The translations under genes were made by a program, and so were the position numbers. Below are positions 22,993-31,047 of a DNA stretch of 43,376 nt, piece by piece. The notes below the pieces were generated by a model. The model was not told the origin of the DNA. It saw only the letters and a program-made list of their open reading frames with translations, and did not search any database. The stretch is taken from the NCBI GenBank assembly GCA_022791635.1, contig JAAVZL010000043.1, forward strand, positions 1-43,376. The letters are read 5' to 3'. How positions within the stretch are numbered: position 1 is the stretch's first letter; each line of letters starts with the position of its first letter. Origin of the DNA: Lachnospiraceae bacterium. GTDB taxonomy: Bacteria > Bacillota > Clostridia > Lachnospirales > Lachnospiraceae.

Positions 22993-24201
22993 ATGAGCAG
23001 AAGATTTGTTGTGATTGTATTGGATGGTTTTGGCATCGGGGCCATGGAGGATGCATACAGGGAAAGGCCGGGAGATGAGAAGGCCAATACCCTTGGAAGT
23101 ATTTTGAAGGATCATCCGGATTTGTATCTGCCGAATCTGGAGCGTCTGGGCCTTATGAACGCCTTTGGCCTGGAAAGCAGCCGCATGAAATTTAGCCGGG
23201 AGGCGTGCTTTGGCCGGGCAGAGCTTAAGCATTTCGGGGCAGATACCTTTATGGGCCATCAGGAGATTATGGGAACGCTTCCCAAAAAGCCGGAGGTGCA
23301 TCCCTTTCAGGAAAAGGTCCAAAAAACCGCGGAGCATCTGCGGGCAAAAGGACATCGGGTTCAGGTGAGGGAGCGAGAAGGCCTCCGGTATCTGGTATGC
23401 GACGATTACGTGACAGTGGGAGACAACCTGGAGGCTGACTTGGGGATGTGCTACAATGTGACGGCGCCCCTTGATTTTATTTCCTTTCAAGAGGAGTGTG
23501 AGATTGCCCGGCTGGTTCGTGAGGTAGCCACCGTGGGTCGGGTGATTGTGTTTGGGGGCACAGGGAACACTATGGAGGATCTGTATAAGGCGGAGGAGGT
23601 CCGGGAGGAGCGCTTTATCGGAATTGCCTCTGCAAAATCCAAATCCTATGAGCAGGGCTACCAGTGCCTCCATCTTGGATATGGGGTGGATAAAAACGTA
23701 CAGGTGCCAACCCTGCTTTCCAGGGCAGGAATTCCCGTGACCCTCATCGGAAAGGTGGCGGACATTGTGGCAAACGACGGGGGCAAAAGCATTTCCTGCG
23801 TCCCTACTCGGGAGTGTCTAAGGCTTACCCTGGAGGAGCTAAGGGGCATGGAGCAGGGCTTTATATGCACCAATGTACAGGAAACGGATTTGGCTGGGCA
23901 TTCCCAGTCAACCTCGGTCTACCGGCAGATCCTTGAGGAGGCGGACGAGGGAATCGGTACGCTTCTTGAGGAGCTTACTGGGGAGGATCTGCTGATAGTG
24001 ATGGCAGATCACGGAAATGATCCGAAGATTGGCCACAGCAAGCATACCCGGGAGTGCGTTCCCCTCCTGCTCTATCAGAAGGGCAGGCGCATGCATCCTG
24101 TGGGAATCAGAAAAAGCCTCTCGGATGTGGGAGCCTCCGTGTGTGATTACTTTGGGGTATGCCCGCCCCAGAATGGGGAGAGTTTTTTACACATCCTGTA
24201 A
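22993..24201 (+). CDS. yhfW: YhfW, phosphopentomutase-like metalloenzyme
   Basis: A 402-residue member of the alkaline phosphatase superfamily, phosphopentomutase branch, equivalent to E. coli YhfW. Two-metal ligands are visible: VLDGFGIGAM (first Asp), GHQEIMGT (which positions the nucleophilic Thr), LAGHSQ (Asp-x-x-x-His), ADHGNDP (Asp-His) and GHSKHTREC (last His). It should move or remove a phosphate on a sugar or sugar-like alcohol in the cytoplasm; classic phosphopentomutase is longer in the cap and differs around the substrate loop. Start: ATG at 22993, preceded by GGAAGG. It is the last gene of the yhf operon and is followed by palindromic element R3, which may serve as its terminator. 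Confidence 0.92.
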   Translation: MSRRFVVIVLDGFGIGAMEDAYRERPGDEKANTLGSILKDHPDLYLPNLERLGLMNAFGLESSRMKFSREACFGRAELKHFGADTFMGHQEIMGTLPKKPEVHPFQEKVQKTAEHLRAKGHRVQVREREGLRYLVCDDYVTVGDNLEADLGMCYNVTAPLDFISFQEECEIARLVREVATVGRVIVFGGTGNTMEDLYKAEEVREERFIGIASAKSKSYEQGYQCLHLGYGVDKNVQVPTLLSRAGIPVTLIGKVADIVANDGGKSISCVPTRECLRLTLEELRGMEQGFICTNVQETDLAGHSQSTSVYRQILEEADEGIGTLLEELTGEDLLIVMADHGNDPKIGHSKHTRECVPLLLYQKGRRMHPVGIRKSLSDVGASVCDYFGVCPPQNGESFLHIL

Positions 24202-24213
24202 AAACGGTGGCGG

Positions 24214-24436
24214 TTCAGCCGGGCGGCAAGGGCGCAGGCAGACAGGCTTTTCCATATCTGTGTTCGGACGGTTCACGTACACGCTGTCTGCTTTGGACGG
24301 ACATTATCCTGAAGTTTTGAGAAAGACATTTATATTTTAAGATAATGTCCGCCCCAATCAGACAGCATGTTCGCGAACAGCCGGACACATGATATCGGAA
24401 AAACCTGTCTGCCTGCGCTCCTGCCGCCCGGCTGAA
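24214..24436. repeat. Palindromic element R3 of the R family (inverted copy)
   Basis: The longest copy, 223 bp. Outer arms TTCAGCCGGGCGGCA and GCGCAGGCAGACAGG match their partners on the right apart from three adjacent bases and one C/T. Orientation is opposite to the other four: the arm with GTTCGGACGG comes first and the one with GTGTCCGGCTGTTCGCG last, on the complementary strand. The centre has grown: GGACATTATC and GATAATGTCC enclose a 31-nt AT-rich loop. It begins 12 bp after the yhfW stop. Confidence 0.85.
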
Positions 24437-24482
24437 TTGTTACAAAAATAAGAGAATAGAATACAAACCCACAGAGAAACAC

Positions 24483-24511
24483 TTGACAAATTCCTCAATT
24501 TTGCATATTCT
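24483..24511 (+). promoter_or_regulatory. Sigma-A promoter of the cysE-cysS operon
   Basis: TTGACA (24483-24488), a 17-nt spacer, TATTCT (24506-24511), ahead of the T-box leader. Transcription should begin near 24518. Confidence 0.85.
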
Positions 24512-24574
24512 AAACCATAGGAAGCAAGGCTGATGCAGCAAAAAGTCATTATTCGTTTCCTAATTCAATAGGAA

Positions 24575-24815
24575 AAAAAGCAGAGAACGGAAGAGTACTC
24601 CATATTTCAAGCAGCAGAGAGGAGCTGTCACCGGCTGAAAGCAGCTCCGGCTAGGAAATGGAGGAAGTGCATCCGGGAGCCGATCCGGTGAGTGCAAAAG
24701 CATCAGCCGGATACGTGACACGCGTTAAGTGGCAGAGTGGAAGGGCTTTACGCCCTTTTAGAAGAGTGGAACCGCGGATTATTTCGTCTCTTAGAGAGGA
24801 AATAATCCGTTTTTT
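24575..24815 (+). promoter_or_regulatory. T-box leader specific for tRNA-Cys
   Basis: A class I T-box that senses uncharged tRNA and controls premature termination. Stem I opens with GGAAGAGTAC; its distal part includes GCAGAGAGGAGC and GCTGAAAGCAGC. The specifier is probably TGC (Cys) at 24668-24670 in GGAAGTGCATCC. The conserved T-box AGAGTGGAACCGCGG is at 24763-24777. Its TGGA would pair with the tRNA end UCCA, and tRNA-Cys carries the U discriminator this requires. The terminator is GGATTATTTC paired with GAAATAATCC followed by TTTTTT (24776-24815). Cysteine starvation should allow read-through into cysE and cysS. Unusually, palindromic element R4 lies between this leader and cysE. Confidence 0.92.
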
Positions 24816-24827
24816 CATGAAGTAGAC

Positions 24828-25022
24828 GCAAAATGAGACAACAGACTTTTCCGATATCCAGTGTCCGGCTGTTCGCGCGCAGGCTGTCTGATATGGGCGG
24901 ACATTACCTCAGAAATCTTCCGTTTCAACGAAATCCATAAAAGGGAATGTACGACCAGAGCAGACAGAATGTACGCGAACCGTCCGAACATGGATATGGA
25001 AAAGTCTGTTGTCTCATTTTGC
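24828..25022. repeat. Palindromic element R4 inside the cysE leader transcript
   Basis: A 195-bp copy. GCAAAATGAGACAAC with AGACTTTTCC on the left is exactly matched on the right (24998-25022). The core follows the family; the loop is a longer asymmetric stretch around AATCTTCCGTTTCAACG. It lies 13 bp after the T-box terminator and 47 bp before cysE, so any read-through transcript must carry it. Confidence 0.88.
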
Positions 25023-25069
25023 AACACAGCCAAAATATTTTTTCAAATTATATCTAAAGGGGAAAACAA

Positions 25070-25783
25070 ATGGGAATTATTCGTTATATCAAGGAAGAGT
25101 TTCAGGTCATCACCGAGCGGGACCCAGCCATCAAAAGTCCCATGGAGGTCTTGCTATACCCGAGCTTTCGTGCTATCTTAAGCTATAGACTAGCTCACAA
25201 ATGGTACGAAAAAGGCCACTATTTTCTTGCCAGATGGCTGTCCCAGAGAACAGTCCGCAAGACCGGCATCGAGATTCACCCAGGAGCCAAGATTGGCAAA
25301 GGCCTGTTTATCGATCACGGATCCGGCGTGATCATCGGAGAGACCACCATCATCGGCGACAACGTAACTCTATACCAGGGAGTCACCCTGGGAGGAACAG
25401 GAAAGGAACAAGGCAAACGCCATCCTACCCTCAGGGACAATGTGATGGTCAGCGCCGGAGCCAAGATTCTGGGCTCCTTTACCATCGGAGAAAATTCCAA
25501 GATTGGAGCCGGCTCCGTAGTGCTCAAGGAGGTACCCCCCAACTGCACCGTAGTAGGCGTTCCCGGCCGCATCGTAAAGCGTGGAGACATCAAAGTGCCC
25601 AGAAGCGATATGAATCAGGTAGATCTCCCCGATCCCGTCATGGACAGTCTGATAGAGCTTCGGGAGGAAAATGCACGGCTTCATGCGGAATTGGCAGAGC
25701 TAAAGAAAAAGAAAGAAAAAAAGGAAAAGGATAAAAAAGACAAAGAAAAAGCAAAGAAGGAGAATCACCATGAAAATCTATAA
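25070..25783 (+). CDS. cysE: Serine O-acetyltransferase
   Basis: Cytoplasmic enzyme that acetylates L-serine with acetyl-CoA, the first step of cysteine synthesis. A short N-terminal helical domain ([21 protein letters not shown]) precedes the left-handed beta-helix of hexapeptide repeats: [20 protein letters not shown] (His-x-Gly-Ala and catalytic Asp-His), [33 protein letters not shown] and [21 protein letters not shown]. At 237 residues it is near normal, but the last ~45 residues form a coiled coil ending in a lysine-rich tail instead of the isoleucine-ended tail that binds O-acetylserine sulfhydrylase in many species. AAAGGGG precedes the ATG. It overlaps cysS by 14 bp and is under T-box control. 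Confidence 0.97.
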   Translation: MGIIRYIKEEFQVITERDPAIKSPMEVLLYPSFRAILSYRLAHKWYEKGHYFLARWLSQRTVRKTGIEIHPGAKIGKGLFIDHGSGVIIGETTIIGDNVTLYQGVTLGGTGKEQGKRHPTLRDNVMVSAGAKILGSFTIGENSKIGAGSVVLKEVPPNCTVVGVPGRIVKRGDIKVPRSDMNQVDLPDPVMDSLIELREENARLHAELAELKKKKEKKEKDKKDKEKAKKENHHENL

Positions 25784-27176
25784 TACCATAACAAAGAAAA
25801 AAGAGCCCTTTGTACCCCTTGAGGAGGGAAAGGTGAAAATGTATGTATGCGGTCCCACCGTTTACAACTTTATCCATATCGGCAACGCCAGACCCATGAT
25901 TGTCTTTGATACCGTGCGCCGATACATGGAGTATCAGGGCTATGAGGTAAATTACGTGTCCAACTTCACGGACGTGGACGACAAGATCATCAAAAAGGCT
26001 ATCGAGGAGGGCGTCTCCGCTCAGGAAATCTCCGAGCGCTATATTGCCGAGTGCAAGAAGGATATGGAGATGATGAATGTAAAGCCGGCCACCACCCATC
26101 CTTTGGCTACCCAGGAAATTGACGGGATGCTAGAGATGATAGAGCAGCTCATTGAGAAGGGGTACGCCTATGCCGTGAACGGAACCGTCTATTTCCGTAC
26201 CCGGAAATTCGCGGATTACGGAAAGCTGTCCCACAAGAACCTGGATGATCTGCGCAGCGGGAACCGCTCCCTTCTGGTATCCGGGGAGGATGAGAAGGAG
26301 GATCCCTTAGATTTCGTGCTCTGGAAGCCCAAAAAAGAAGGAGAGCCTGCCTGGGAGTCCCCCTGGGGAGAGGGACGTCCGGGCTGGCATATTGAGTGCT
26401 CCGTTATGTCCAAAAAATACCTGGGTGAGCAGATTGACATCCATGCCGGCGGCGAGGATCTGGTGTTCCCCCATCATGAAAATGAGATCGCCCAGAGCGA
26501 GGCCTGCAATGGCAAGGAATTTTCCAGATATTGGATGCACAATGCCTTCCTGAATATTGACAACCGCAAAATGTCCAAATCCCTGGGCAATTTCTTCACC
26601 GTGCGGGAGATCAGCGAGAAATACGATCTCCAGGTGCTTCGCTTCTTTATGCTCAGCGCCCACTACCGCAGCCCCTTAAACTTCAGCGCCCAGCTGATGG
26701 AGGCCTCCAAGAACAGCCTGGATCGGATTGTGACGGCAGCGGAGAATCTGAAGCACCTCATCGGCGCGGCCCCGGAAGGGACTATGACCGAGAGTGAGCT
26801 GGCTCACTATGAGGCTACCGAGGAGTTTGTGAAAAAATTTGACGAGGCCATGGACGATGATTTCAACACGGCCGATGCCATAGCCGCTGTATTTGAGCTG
26901 GTGAAATATCTGAACACCCATACGGGCAGTGAGAATACGAAAGCCTATCTTGAAAACTTAAGGAATCGTTTAAAAACACTCTGCGATATCCTGGGACTCA
27001 TAGTGGAGAAAAAGGAGGAGCTTTTAGACGCAGACATTGAGGTTCTCATTGAGGAGCGTCAGGAGGCAAGGAAGGCCAAGAACTTTGCCCGGGCGGACGA
27101 AATCCGCGCCCTTCTTCTGGAAAAGGGCATTGTGCTGGAGGATACGCGCGAGGGGGTAAAATGGAAACGGGCGTAA
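25770..27176 (+). CDS. cysS: Cysteinyl-tRNA synthetase
   Basis: Class I aminoacyl-tRNA synthetase that charges tRNA-Cys; 468 residues, normal. Signatures: [12 protein letters not shown] (HIGH motif variant), Cys in [10 protein letters not shown] plus [14 protein letters not shown] and [15 protein letters not shown] as the zinc-binding site that recognises cysteine, and KMSKSLGNF (KMSKS). The C-terminal helical and anticodon regions end in [19 protein letters not shown]. It is translated from an ATG inside the cysE 3' end, where AAGAAGGAG serves as ribosome site within the lysine-rich coding stretch. Its 3' end overlaps mrnC by 16 bp. Confidence 0.98.
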   Translation: MKIYNTITKKKEPFVPLEEGKVKMYVCGPTVYNFIHIGNARPMIVFDTVRRYMEYQGYEVNYVSNFTDVDDKIIKKAIEEGVSAQEISERYIAECKKDMEMMNVKPATTHPLATQEIDGMLEMIEQLIEKGYAYAVNGTVYFRTRKFADYGKLSHKNLDDLRSGNRSLLVSGEDEKEDPLDFVLWKPKKEGEPAWESPWGEGRPGWHIECSVMSKKYLGEQIDIHAGGEDLVFPHHENEIAQSEACNGKEFSRYWMHNAFLNIDNRKMSKSLGNFFTVREISEKYDLQVLRFFMLSAHYRSPLNFSAQLMEASKNSLDRIVTAAENLKHLIGAAPEGTMTESELAHYEATEEFVKKFDEAMDDDFNTADAIAAVFELVKYLNTHTGSENTKAYLENLRNRLKTLCDILGLIVEKKEELLDADIEVLIEERQEARKAKNFARADEIRALLLEKGIVLEDTREGVKWKRA

Positions 27177-27610
27177 ACAATCTGATGGAGGAGATACGAA
27201 AGGCCTTTGCACTTGAGGAGGTGGATGTCCGGACCTACTCGCCTCTGGTGCTGGCCTATATCGGCGACGGCATCTATGAGCTGGTCGTCCGCTCCCTTCT
27301 GGTGGGCCAGGGCAATGCCCAGGCAGCGAAGCTTCACAAGAGAGCCAGCGCCCTGGTGAACGCGGGGGCCCAGTCGGCCATGCTGGAGCGGATCAAAGGA
27401 GAGCTTACGGAGGAAGAGCTTAAGGTATTCCGGCGGGGGCGCAATGCCAACTCGCCCACGATGGCGAAACATGCCTCCGTATCGGAGTACCGGAGGGCTA
27501 CGGGGTTTGAGGCTTTGATGGGATATCTGTATCTTACGGGACAGACGGGGCGTCTTTTGGAGCTGGCCCGGCTTGGATTGGAGGAAGAGCTGTGCGATAC
27601 GAGGAATTGA
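27161..27610 (+). CDS. mrnC: Mini-ribonuclease III (MrnC)
   Basis: Small RNase III-like endonuclease that lacks the dsRNA-binding domain; in Bacillus subtilis it matures the ends of 23S rRNA. The 149 residues contain the single RNase III catalytic domain: [18 protein letters not shown] with the conserved Asp, [21 protein letters not shown], and [30 protein letters not shown] split as GRNANSP and [13 protein letters not shown], which carries the metal-binding Glu. The ATG at 27161 overlaps the end of cysS; a second ATG at 27185 could also serve. Placement between cysS and rlmB is the conserved Firmicutes order. Confidence 0.95.
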   Translation: METGVNNLMEEIRKAFALEEVDVRTYSPLVLAYIGDGIYELVVRSLLVGQGNAQAAKLHKRASALVNAGAQSAMLERIKGELTEEELKVFRRGRNANSPTMAKHASVSEYRRATGFEALMGYLYLTGQTGRLLELARLGLEEELCDTRN

Positions 27611-28338
27611 CTATAGAGGGAAGAAATGCTGTCCTGGAGGCATTTCGTTCCGGAAAAACCATAGACAAGCTGTTTGTGCTGGACGGCTGCCAGGAGGGAA
27701 TGGTAAACACCATTAAGCGGGAGGCAAGAAAGCAGGAGACCATTGTAAGCTACGTGAAGAAGGAGCGGCTGGATCAGATGTCCGAGACGGGACACCATCA
27801 GGGGGTGATTGCCTTTGCCGCAGCCTATACCTATGCAGAGGTGGAGGATATGCTGGCTGCTGCCAGGGAAAAGGGAGAGGATCCTTTTTTGTTTTTGCTT
27901 GATAATATTGAGGATCCTCACAATCTGGGAGCCATTATCCGGACGGCCAATCTGGCTGGGGCTCATGGGGTGATTATTCCCAAGCGGCGGGCCTGCGGGC
28001 TTACGGCTGCGGTGGCCAGGGCTTCTGCGGGAGCTTTGAATTATACGCCGGTGGCTAAGGTGACGAATCTGGCCTCTACCATTGAAGAGCTCAAAAAGGA
28101 AGGGCTTTGGTTTGTCTGTGCCCAGATGGGGGGAGAGAGCATGTACCGCTTGAAGCTTACGGGCCCCATTGGTTTGGTGATTGGAAATGAGGGGGACGGA
28201 GTGGGAAGGCTGGTGCAGGAAAAATGCGATTTTACCGCTTCCATTCCCATGCGGGGAAATATTGGTTCTCTGAATGCCTCCGTGGCGGCGGGGGTGCTGG
28301 CCTATGAGATTGTGAGGCAGAGATTGGGCGTAAGCTGA
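27592..28338 (+). CDS. rlmB: 23S rRNA (guanosine-2'-O)-methyltransferase RlmB
   Basis: SPOUT/TrmH-family enzyme that methylates the 2'-OH of a 23S rRNA guanosine (G2251 in E. coli) using S-adenosylmethionine. The N-terminal RNA-binding part starts [15 protein letters not shown]; the trefoil-knot motifs are IEDPHNLGAIIRTANLAGA, IGLVIGNEGDGVGRLV and IPMRGNIGSLNASVAAGVL. The 248-residue length is typical. It starts with GTG at 27592, overlapping the mrnC end by 19 bp, as expected for this tightly packed operon. The paralogue TrmH/RlmB distinction rests mainly on synteny and the N-terminal domain. Confidence 0.95.
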   Translation: MRYEELTIEGRNAVLEAFRSGKTIDKLFVLDGCQEGMVNTIKREARKQETIVSYVKKERLDQMSETGHHQGVIAFAAAYTYAEVEDMLAAAREKGEDPFLFLLDNIEDPHNLGAIIRTANLAGAHGVIIPKRRACGLTAAVARASAGALNYTPVAKVTNLASTIEELKKEGLWFVCAQMGGESMYRLKLTGPIGLVIGNEGDGVGRLVQEKCDFTASIPMRGNIGSLNASVAAGVLAYEIVRQRLGVS

Positions 28339-28356
28339 GAAAAGCGTGACGGAGAG

Positions 28357-28941
28357 ATGAGGATGGAGAACTGGGAACAGATGGCTGATGAGCAGCTGAT
28401 CGAGCGGTTGAATAGGGGAGAGACTGGGTGTATGGATGTGCTGATCGAGCGCTATAAGCGGCAGGTGCGCAACCAGGCCAGAACCCTGTATCTGATAGGA
28501 GGGGACAGTGACGATCTGATTCAGGAGGGGATGCTGGGGCTGTTTAAGGCTATCCGGGATTACCGTCCGGAGAAGTCTGGTTCCTTTGAGTCCTTTGCGG
28601 CTCTTTGTATTTCCAGGCAGCTTTACAGTGCGATTCAGGCGGCAGGGCGTCAGAAGCATGCGCCCTTGAATTCTTATGTGGAGCTCTCGCCGGAGCTGGG
28701 GGAGCGGACGGAGGGGCTTAAGGGCAGGAGTCCGGAGGAGCTGCTGATTGATCAGGAGAATATTCAGAGCTTGCGCTCGGAGATTCTGAAGGTGGCAACG
28801 CCGCTGGAGCAGGAGATTCTGAATGCGTATTTAAGCGGGCAGAGTTATACGGAGATTGCTCTGCGGCTTCATAAGGAGCCGAAGTCTATTGATAATGCGC
28901 TTCAGAGGATACGGAGGAAGCTGAGGAAGCGTGAAGGGTAG
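28357..28941 (+). CDS. sigH: Sigma-70 family factor, SigH type
   Basis: RNA polymerase sigma factor, 194 residues, of the sporulation/transition-state SigH group. Region 2 is at about 30-95 (YKRQVRNQARTLYLIGGDSD, DLIQEGMLGLFKAIRDYRPE, then SFESFAALCISRQL), and region 4 at about 140-190 (LEQEILNAYLSGQSYTEIAL, PKSIDNALQRIRRKL). It follows rlmB as in B. subtilis, where SigH drives early sporulation genes; yacP, usually between them, is absent. The ATG at 28357 or the one at 28363 may be used; GGAGAG precedes them. The protein is a little shorter than B. subtilis SigH (about 218). The identity depends partly on synteny. Confidence 0.87.
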   Translation: MRMENWEQMADEQLIERLNRGETGCMDVLIERYKRQVRNQARTLYLIGGDSDDLIQEGMLGLFKAIRDYRPEKSGSFESFAALCISRQLYSAIQAAGRQKHAPLNSYVELSPELGERTEGLKGRSPEELLIDQENIQSLRSEILKVATPLEQEILNAYLSGQSYTEIALRLHKEPKSIDNALQRIRRKLRKREG

Positions 28942-28994
28942 GCGAAAGTTTTTGAAAAAATTAAGGAATTAGAATCCCCTTTTCTTTTATTCCG

Positions 28995-29003
28995 TGTTAT
29001 AAT
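28995..29003 (+). promoter_or_regulatory. Extended -10 promoter of the VanZ-carboxypeptidase gene
   Basis: TGTTATAAT, a TG-n-TATAAT element, 24 nt before the TTG start. No recognisable -35 at the right distance. Confidence 0.55.
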
Positions 29004-29026
29004 TTAAGCGGGAAGGAGGGGATTTT

Positions 29027-30634
29027 TTGTCGAATTATGTTATGAGCGTCGGATCCTACCTGTTGGTTGGTGTATTGGCTTATCTGGTTTTTCGTGCCGT
29101 TATCTGGCTTTTATATTATAAAGGGGAAATGCGGGTGCCTATTTGGCATGAGGCGGGCTTTGCTTTGCTGGCTTTTTTGCTTCTTGCGCTGTTTGCCTCG
29201 TCGGTGTCGCCGGCTCTTGGGTTTTCGCTGAAGCCGGATTTTAAAGAGATTGCCTTTCTTCCTGTGAAGGGAACGATTGATTTGGTGAAGGAGCAGGGGG
29301 TGGGCGCTCTTTTTTGGGCGATCTTTAAATATATTCCCTTTGGTTTTTTGATTCCCTTTTTGTTCCGCCGGTATCAGAGATTTTTGAAGGTGCTCTTTCT
29401 GTGTGGGGGAGTGTCACTGCTGATAGAGGTCTTTCAGGTTTTTTTGACAGGGGCTACGGCCAGTGTGGATGAGTTCCTTCTGAGTCTTCTGGGCGTTTTT
29501 CTGGGGTATTTTCTTTTTGGTGTCACGCGTATCTATTTTCGGGAGATTGAGCGCATGGGAACGGTGAAGCGCTCCCGGAGAAGGGAGGTTCCTTTTATTG
29601 TAAAGAAGGAGCTGGAGTTTTTGATGATTCTGATGCTCCTGGCTGTTGTGGGAAAGGGAACTCAAACGGAGGCTTTGCGGGTGAAGGAGGAGAAGGCGGC
29701 CCAGGCGGAGCTTGAGAAGAAGCAGGAGGAGGAGCGGAAAGCTGCGGAGGAAGCGGAGGCTGCGCGGATCGCGGAGGAGGAGGCTAAAAAGCTTAAGGTG
29801 GCGGAGGATATGCCGGATCTTTCTTTGGAGGCAGGGGCGGCTTGCCTGTTTTCTCTGGAGGATGACAGGATTCTTTTTGAGAAGAACGGGACGGATCGTG
29901 TGTCGCCGGCCAGTACCACTAAGCTGTTGACGGCTCTTACAGTTCTCAAATATTGTGGAGTGGATGAGATGCTGACGGCGGGGGAGGAAATCGCGCTCAT
30001 TAGTCAGGGGGCCTCCACTGCAAACTTAAAGCCGGGAATGCGGGGGAGTGTGCGTACCTTTTTGGGAGCTATGCTGATTCCTTCTGGCAATGATGCCGCT
30101 TATTCCCTGGCAAATTTTACGGGACATAAGATTCTGGGGGACGATAATGCTTCTACGGCCGATGCGGTCGAGGCTTTTGTGGAGGCTATGAATGCCTATG
30201 CGGCGGAGCTGGAGCTTGAGGATTCCAACTTTGAGACGCCGGACGGCGATCAGTCGGACAACCAGTATACAACGGCCAGAGATATGGTAAGGATTGCAAA
30301 GGCCTGCCTGGAAAATGAGACGATTATGGAGATTGTGAAAGGGAAGTCCTTCCGGGCCCTTTTTGATAATGCGGATATCACCTATCAGAACAGCAATCAG
30401 CTTGTGCGGCCTGGGGATCCCTACTACTATGAGGGTGCCATTGGGCTGAAGACGGGAAGCCTGAATGAGGTAAAATGCCTGGTGGGGGCCCTGGAGGTAA
30501 ATGGCCAACGCTATGTGACGGCCGTCATGCAGGATACGGATGAGGGGCGCTATCGGGATACGAAGATTCTCTTTGACCATGTGACCGGAGGAAGCAAAGA
30601 GCCGGAAGGACAGGAGCCGGAGGGGGAGGAGTAA
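29027..30634 (+). CDS. VanZ-like domain fused to D-alanyl-D-alanine carboxypeptidase
   Basis: A two-domain envelope protein of 535 residues. Residues 1 to about 175 are a VanZ-like domain of five hydrophobic segments with the motif IEVFQVFLTGATASVDEFLL; then a further helix near 190-205, a coiled coil rich in Glu, Ala and Lys (about 215-258), and an S11 penicillin-binding DD-carboxypeptidase domain outside the cell. The catalytic motifs are intact: STTK (Ser296, Lys299), SGN (353-355) and KTG (475-477). It should trim terminal D-Ala from peptidoglycan stem peptides. Start: TTG at 29027 with GAAGGAGGGG upstream. VanZ and VanY are separate proteins in glycopeptide-resistance clusters; here the functions are joined in one chain, but no vanH, vanA or vanX is nearby. 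Confidence 0.88.
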   Translation: MSNYVMSVGSYLLVGVLAYLVFRAVIWLLYYKGEMRVPIWHEAGFALLAFLLLALFASSVSPALGFSLKPDFKEIAFLPVKGTIDLVKEQGVGALFWAIFKYIPFGFLIPFLFRRYQRFLKVLFLCGGVSLLIEVFQVFLTGATASVDEFLLSLLGVFLGYFLFGVTRIYFREIERMGTVKRSRRREVPFIVKKELEFLMILMLLAVVGKGTQTEALRVKEEKAAQAELEKKQEEERKAAEEAEAARIAEEEAKKLKVAEDMPDLSLEAGAACLFSLEDDRILFEKNGTDRVSPASTTKLLTALTVLKYCGVDEMLTAGEEIALISQGASTANLKPGMRGSVRTFLGAMLIPSGNDAAYSLANFTGHKILGDDNASTADAVEAFVEAMNAYAAELELEDSNFETPDGDQSDNQYTTARDMVRIAKACLENETIMEIVKGKSFRALFDNADITYQNSNQLVRPGDPYYYEGAIGLKTGSLNEVKCLVGALEVNGQRYVTAVMQDTDEGRYRDTKILFDHVTGGSKEPEGQEPEGEE

Positions 30635-30644
30635 TAGCAAAGAT

Positions 30645-30691
30645 AAAAGGACAGCCAAAGAGAGTGGAGAAGCTTATGGCTGTCCTTTTTT
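30645..30691. terminator. Bidirectional intrinsic terminator
   Basis: AAAAGGACAGCCA (30645-30657) pairs with TGGCTGTCCTTTT, with a T run on the plus strand and an A run (T run on the minus strand) on the left. It closes both the VanZ-carboxypeptidase gene and the convergent small gene. Confidence 0.92.
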
Positions 30692-30701
30692 GTGTGTATT
30701 T

Positions 30702-30881
30702 TTATTGTTTTGGGGCCGCTTTGGGCTGGTAGTGATAGACCTCCTCATAAGATTCCCGCTCGGCCTCATTCAAGGGAGCACGGGGAATGAGGCCGGTGCA
30801 GTCCATGGAAGAGCAGGAATTTCCCAGGTAATCGTAGCCTTCTATGATTTCCTGGTTGGTTTTTTTGTTTTTTTCTTTCAT
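30702..30881 (-). CDS. Small Cys-containing hypothetical protein (59 residues)
   Basis: A 59-residue reading frame on the minus strand. The ATG (30881) has AGGAGG nine bases upstream and the gene ends just before a strong terminator, so it looks real despite its size. The N-terminus is very basic (MKEKNKKTNQ), the middle reads GYDYLGNSCSSMDCTGLIPR with two cysteines five residues apart, and the C-terminus is acidic then proline-rich (EAERESYEEVYHYQPKAAPK). No signal or membrane segment. A possible -35 TTGACG lies at 30947-30942. It is divergent from htrA and shares its upstream region, including the CACA array. I recognise no family; the Cys pair could bind metal or be redox-active. Confidence 0.7.
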   Translation of the reverse strand: MKEKNKKTNQEIIEGYDYLGNSCSSMDCTGLIPRAPLNEAERESYEEVYHYQPKAAPKQ

Positions 30882-30970
30882 TTTGAAATGACCTCCTGAT
30901 TTTGCTTTCGAAGCTTCCTTTTACGTTCTTATGTTATTGTGCGTCAAATCAGCGGGAACATACGGCAGGA

Positions 30971-31030
30971 CACAGAAAAAACACAGGCGTATCACAGATT
31001 TTCCACAGAAGCACCACAATTGTGCCACAA
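30971..31030 (+). promoter_or_regulatory. Six CACA boxes in exact 11-bp phase (regulator binding array)
   Basis: CACAG at 30971, 30982, 30993 and 31004, and CACAA at 31015 and 31026: six direct repeats with a step of exactly 11 bp. The last one occupies the place of the -35 box of htrA. Direct repeats at one helical turn are typical of OmpR/PhoB-type response regulators; which regulator binds is unknown. Confidence 0.75.
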
Positions 31031-31047
31031 TTTTTTCTTACAATAAC

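Noticed and set aside
29027..30634. Glycopeptide-resistance cluster because of VanZ and carboxypeptidase domains
   Set aside because: No vanH, vanA/B, vanX or vanR/S genes nearby; the neighbours are sigH and htrA.
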